Shown: piece by piece, positions 34,105-34,978 of the stretch
Position numbering within the stretch: the first letter of the stretch is position 1
Layout: each line of letters opens with the position of its first letter
Source: Streptococcus parasanguinis
GTDB taxonomy: Bacteria > Bacillota > Bacilli > Lactobacillales > Streptococcaceae
Assembly (NCBI RefSeq): GCF_001073155.1
Contig: NZ_JVEE01000015.1
Location: 1-34,978, forward strand
Direction: 5' to 3'
DNA: 34,978 nucleotides
Notes under the pieces: generated by a model
What the model saw: the letters and a program-made list of their open reading frames with translations, nothing else
The model's database searches: none
What the model was told of the DNA's origin: nothing
Position numbers and translations under genes: made by a program

Positions 34105-34749
34105 TCAATCCGTTACAGCGCCCGTTCCGTCTAAGCTCCATGTGTCTTCGATGTATGGGATAAAGGTTTTCAAGGTTTCTGCATCCCCTTCAAAAGAAAT
34201 GGTATAAACTTTTTCACCCTTCTGGAAAACCCAAGTAATCAGGTATTGACCAGATTTCATGACAATTTGAAGCTGGTAGGCGTCTAGACCTGCGACTTTA
34301 GTCCGCGCTCCCGTCATCTTTCCAACATCCTGGTTATCTTGCCACATTACGGCTAGTTTCTTGGCTAGAAATTCAGCATTAAACTCGATATCTGCAGGAA
34401 CTTTGGCCTTTTCCCGGGTAAAGCTGTTCAAGGTGACAATATTATAGTCACTGCCATCTGTATATTGGACAGCTTCTGTCCCATCGATATCCGTGAACTT
34501 GAACCATTTACTTGGAATATCGATGTATCCATAATCTGCATTTCCAATCCGCTTGGTTTCTTGACTGGGAGTGTTTTTCTTTGTAGAAGCAGTATTCTTT
34601 GACGAAGAGCTACTTGTTTGCTTTTCGACTTTACTGCTACTTTCTTTTGTAGAAGAAACTGCTGTGTCCTTTTGAGTAGTGTGACTACAAGCCATGAGTG
34701 CGCAGGTAGAAAGAATCGTCAGTGATGTGACCAATAATTTGTGTTTCAT
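34105..34749 (-). CDS. Lipoprotein, second of a paralogous tandem pair
   Basis: A 214-residue lipoprotein of the same length and layout as the gene at 33347-33991. The lipobox LMAC gives Cys21. A Ser/Thr/Lys-rich linker leads to a domain KRIGNADYGYIDIPSKW that ends with the same TWSLDGTGAVTD. Identity is high at both domain ends and lower in the centre, so the copies have diverged. The ATG at 34749 is chosen over a TTG two codons upstream because AAGGAGG would then be too close. Each copy has its own promoter. Function unknown. Confidence 0.85.
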   Translation of the reverse strand: MKHKLLVTSLTILSTCALMACSHTTQKDTAVSSTKESSSKVEKQTSSSSSKNTASTKKNTPSQETKRIGNADYGYIDIPSKWFKFTDIDGTEAVQYTDGSDYNIVTLNSFTREKAKVPADIEFNAEFLAKKLAVMWQDNQDVGKMTGARTKVAGLDAYQLQIVMKSGQYLITWVFQKGEKVYTISFEGDAETLKTFIPYIEDTWSLDGTGAVTD

Positions 34750-34782
34750 GCTCAACCTCCTTGAGAACGTTTTCTTTCTTCT

Positions 34783-34791
34783 AGTCTACCA
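34783..34791 (-). promoter_or_regulatory. Promoter of the 34105-34749 lipoprotein gene
   Basis: An extended -10 TGGTAGACT (core 34783-34788), identical to that of the downstream paralogue. The -35 region is weak. Confidence 0.5.
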
Positions 34792-34871
34792 TGAAAGTGG
34801 GTATTTTAAAATAGGATAAGTGTCACATCTGATGGAACCTTTCTCATTCAGTCTATTTCTTTTGAACCTAA

Positions 34872-34978
34872 AACAAAAGACTGGGACAAAAGTCCTAGCC
34901 CCTCAATTGTTTTTGGATTGTCGAGCAAGACGCAGTGGTTGAGTGGGCTCTACTACGCTGATTTCATCAGCTTTTACA
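34872..34978. repeat. Possible intergenic repeat running off the window edge
   Basis: CTGGGAC (34881-34887) and GTCCTAG (34892-34898) form a hairpin with an AAAA loop. Further on, GCTGATTTCATCAGC near the edge is a second dyad. The TGGGACAAAAGTC string resembles the hairpins near 26140 and 33100. No coding frame is convincing from 34750 to the end. The element is cut by the window edge, so its limits are unknown. Confidence 0.4.

Overview
The window looks like chromosomal DNA from an oral (mitis/sanguinis-type) Streptococcus. Supporting signs are an rplJ-rplL pair behind an L10 leader, the streptococcal order folA-clpX-engB, an rpsP-khpA-(...)-rimM-trmD cluster, a fruRKA fructose operon, a very large CshA-type LPXTG fibril protein, an SEC10/PgrA-type surface protein and lipoproteins with streptococcal lipoboxes. 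The species cannot be fixed from sequence reading alone. Except for a partial gene at the left edge, every gene I accept lies on the minus strand, so transcription runs from high to low coordinates.

Layout from left to right. 1-183 is the 3' end of a plus-strand gene. 290-1574 is the L10/L7-L12 ribosomal stalk operon with promoter, autoregulatory leader and terminator. 1603-2400 is a formate/nitrite-type channel. 2557-3261 is a secreted glucosaminidase with a WalR/VicR-type box upstream of its promoter. 3411-5975 is folA, a 56-aa membrane protein, clpX and engB, reading in the direction of transcription. 6122-13819 is a 2565-aa CshA-like fibrillar adhesin. 14023-15912 holds thyA and a ROK glucokinase.

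15999-21604 is a compact housekeeping operon: DUF1149, degV, dapB, cca, an ABC-F ATPase and a DUF308 membrane protein. 21829-22266 is an orphan exported protein. 22397-26015 is fruR-fruK-fruA with a strong promoter, a cre-like site and tandem operator-like repeats. 26245-28566 is the SEC10/PgrA-like coiled-coil surface protein. 28704-31730 carries trmD, rimM, an alpha/beta hydrolase, a MazG-like pyrophosphohydrolase, khpA and rpsP. 31854-33037 is a HAD phosphatase/YkgJ pair. 33347-34749 is a tandem pair of paralogous lipoproteins. The right edge holds non-coding, hairpin-rich repeat-like sequence.

Themes: translation and RNA maturation (L10, L7/L12, S16, KhpA, RimM, TrmD, Cca, ABC-F, EngB); folate/thymidylate metabolism (FolA and ThyA, now separated by the adhesin gene); sugar entry (Glk, FruA, FruK), with CcpA-type sites over both sugar promoters; and the cell surface (CshA-like fibril, SEC10-like protein, glucosaminidase, lipoproteins). 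I see no CRISPR array, prophage, intact insertion sequence, tRNA or rRNA. I did not find a clearly novel multi-gene system. The most notable items are the internal architecture of the adhesin, the degenerate sorting signal of the SEC10-like protein, the accessory gene pair between khpA and rimM, and several regulatory sites.
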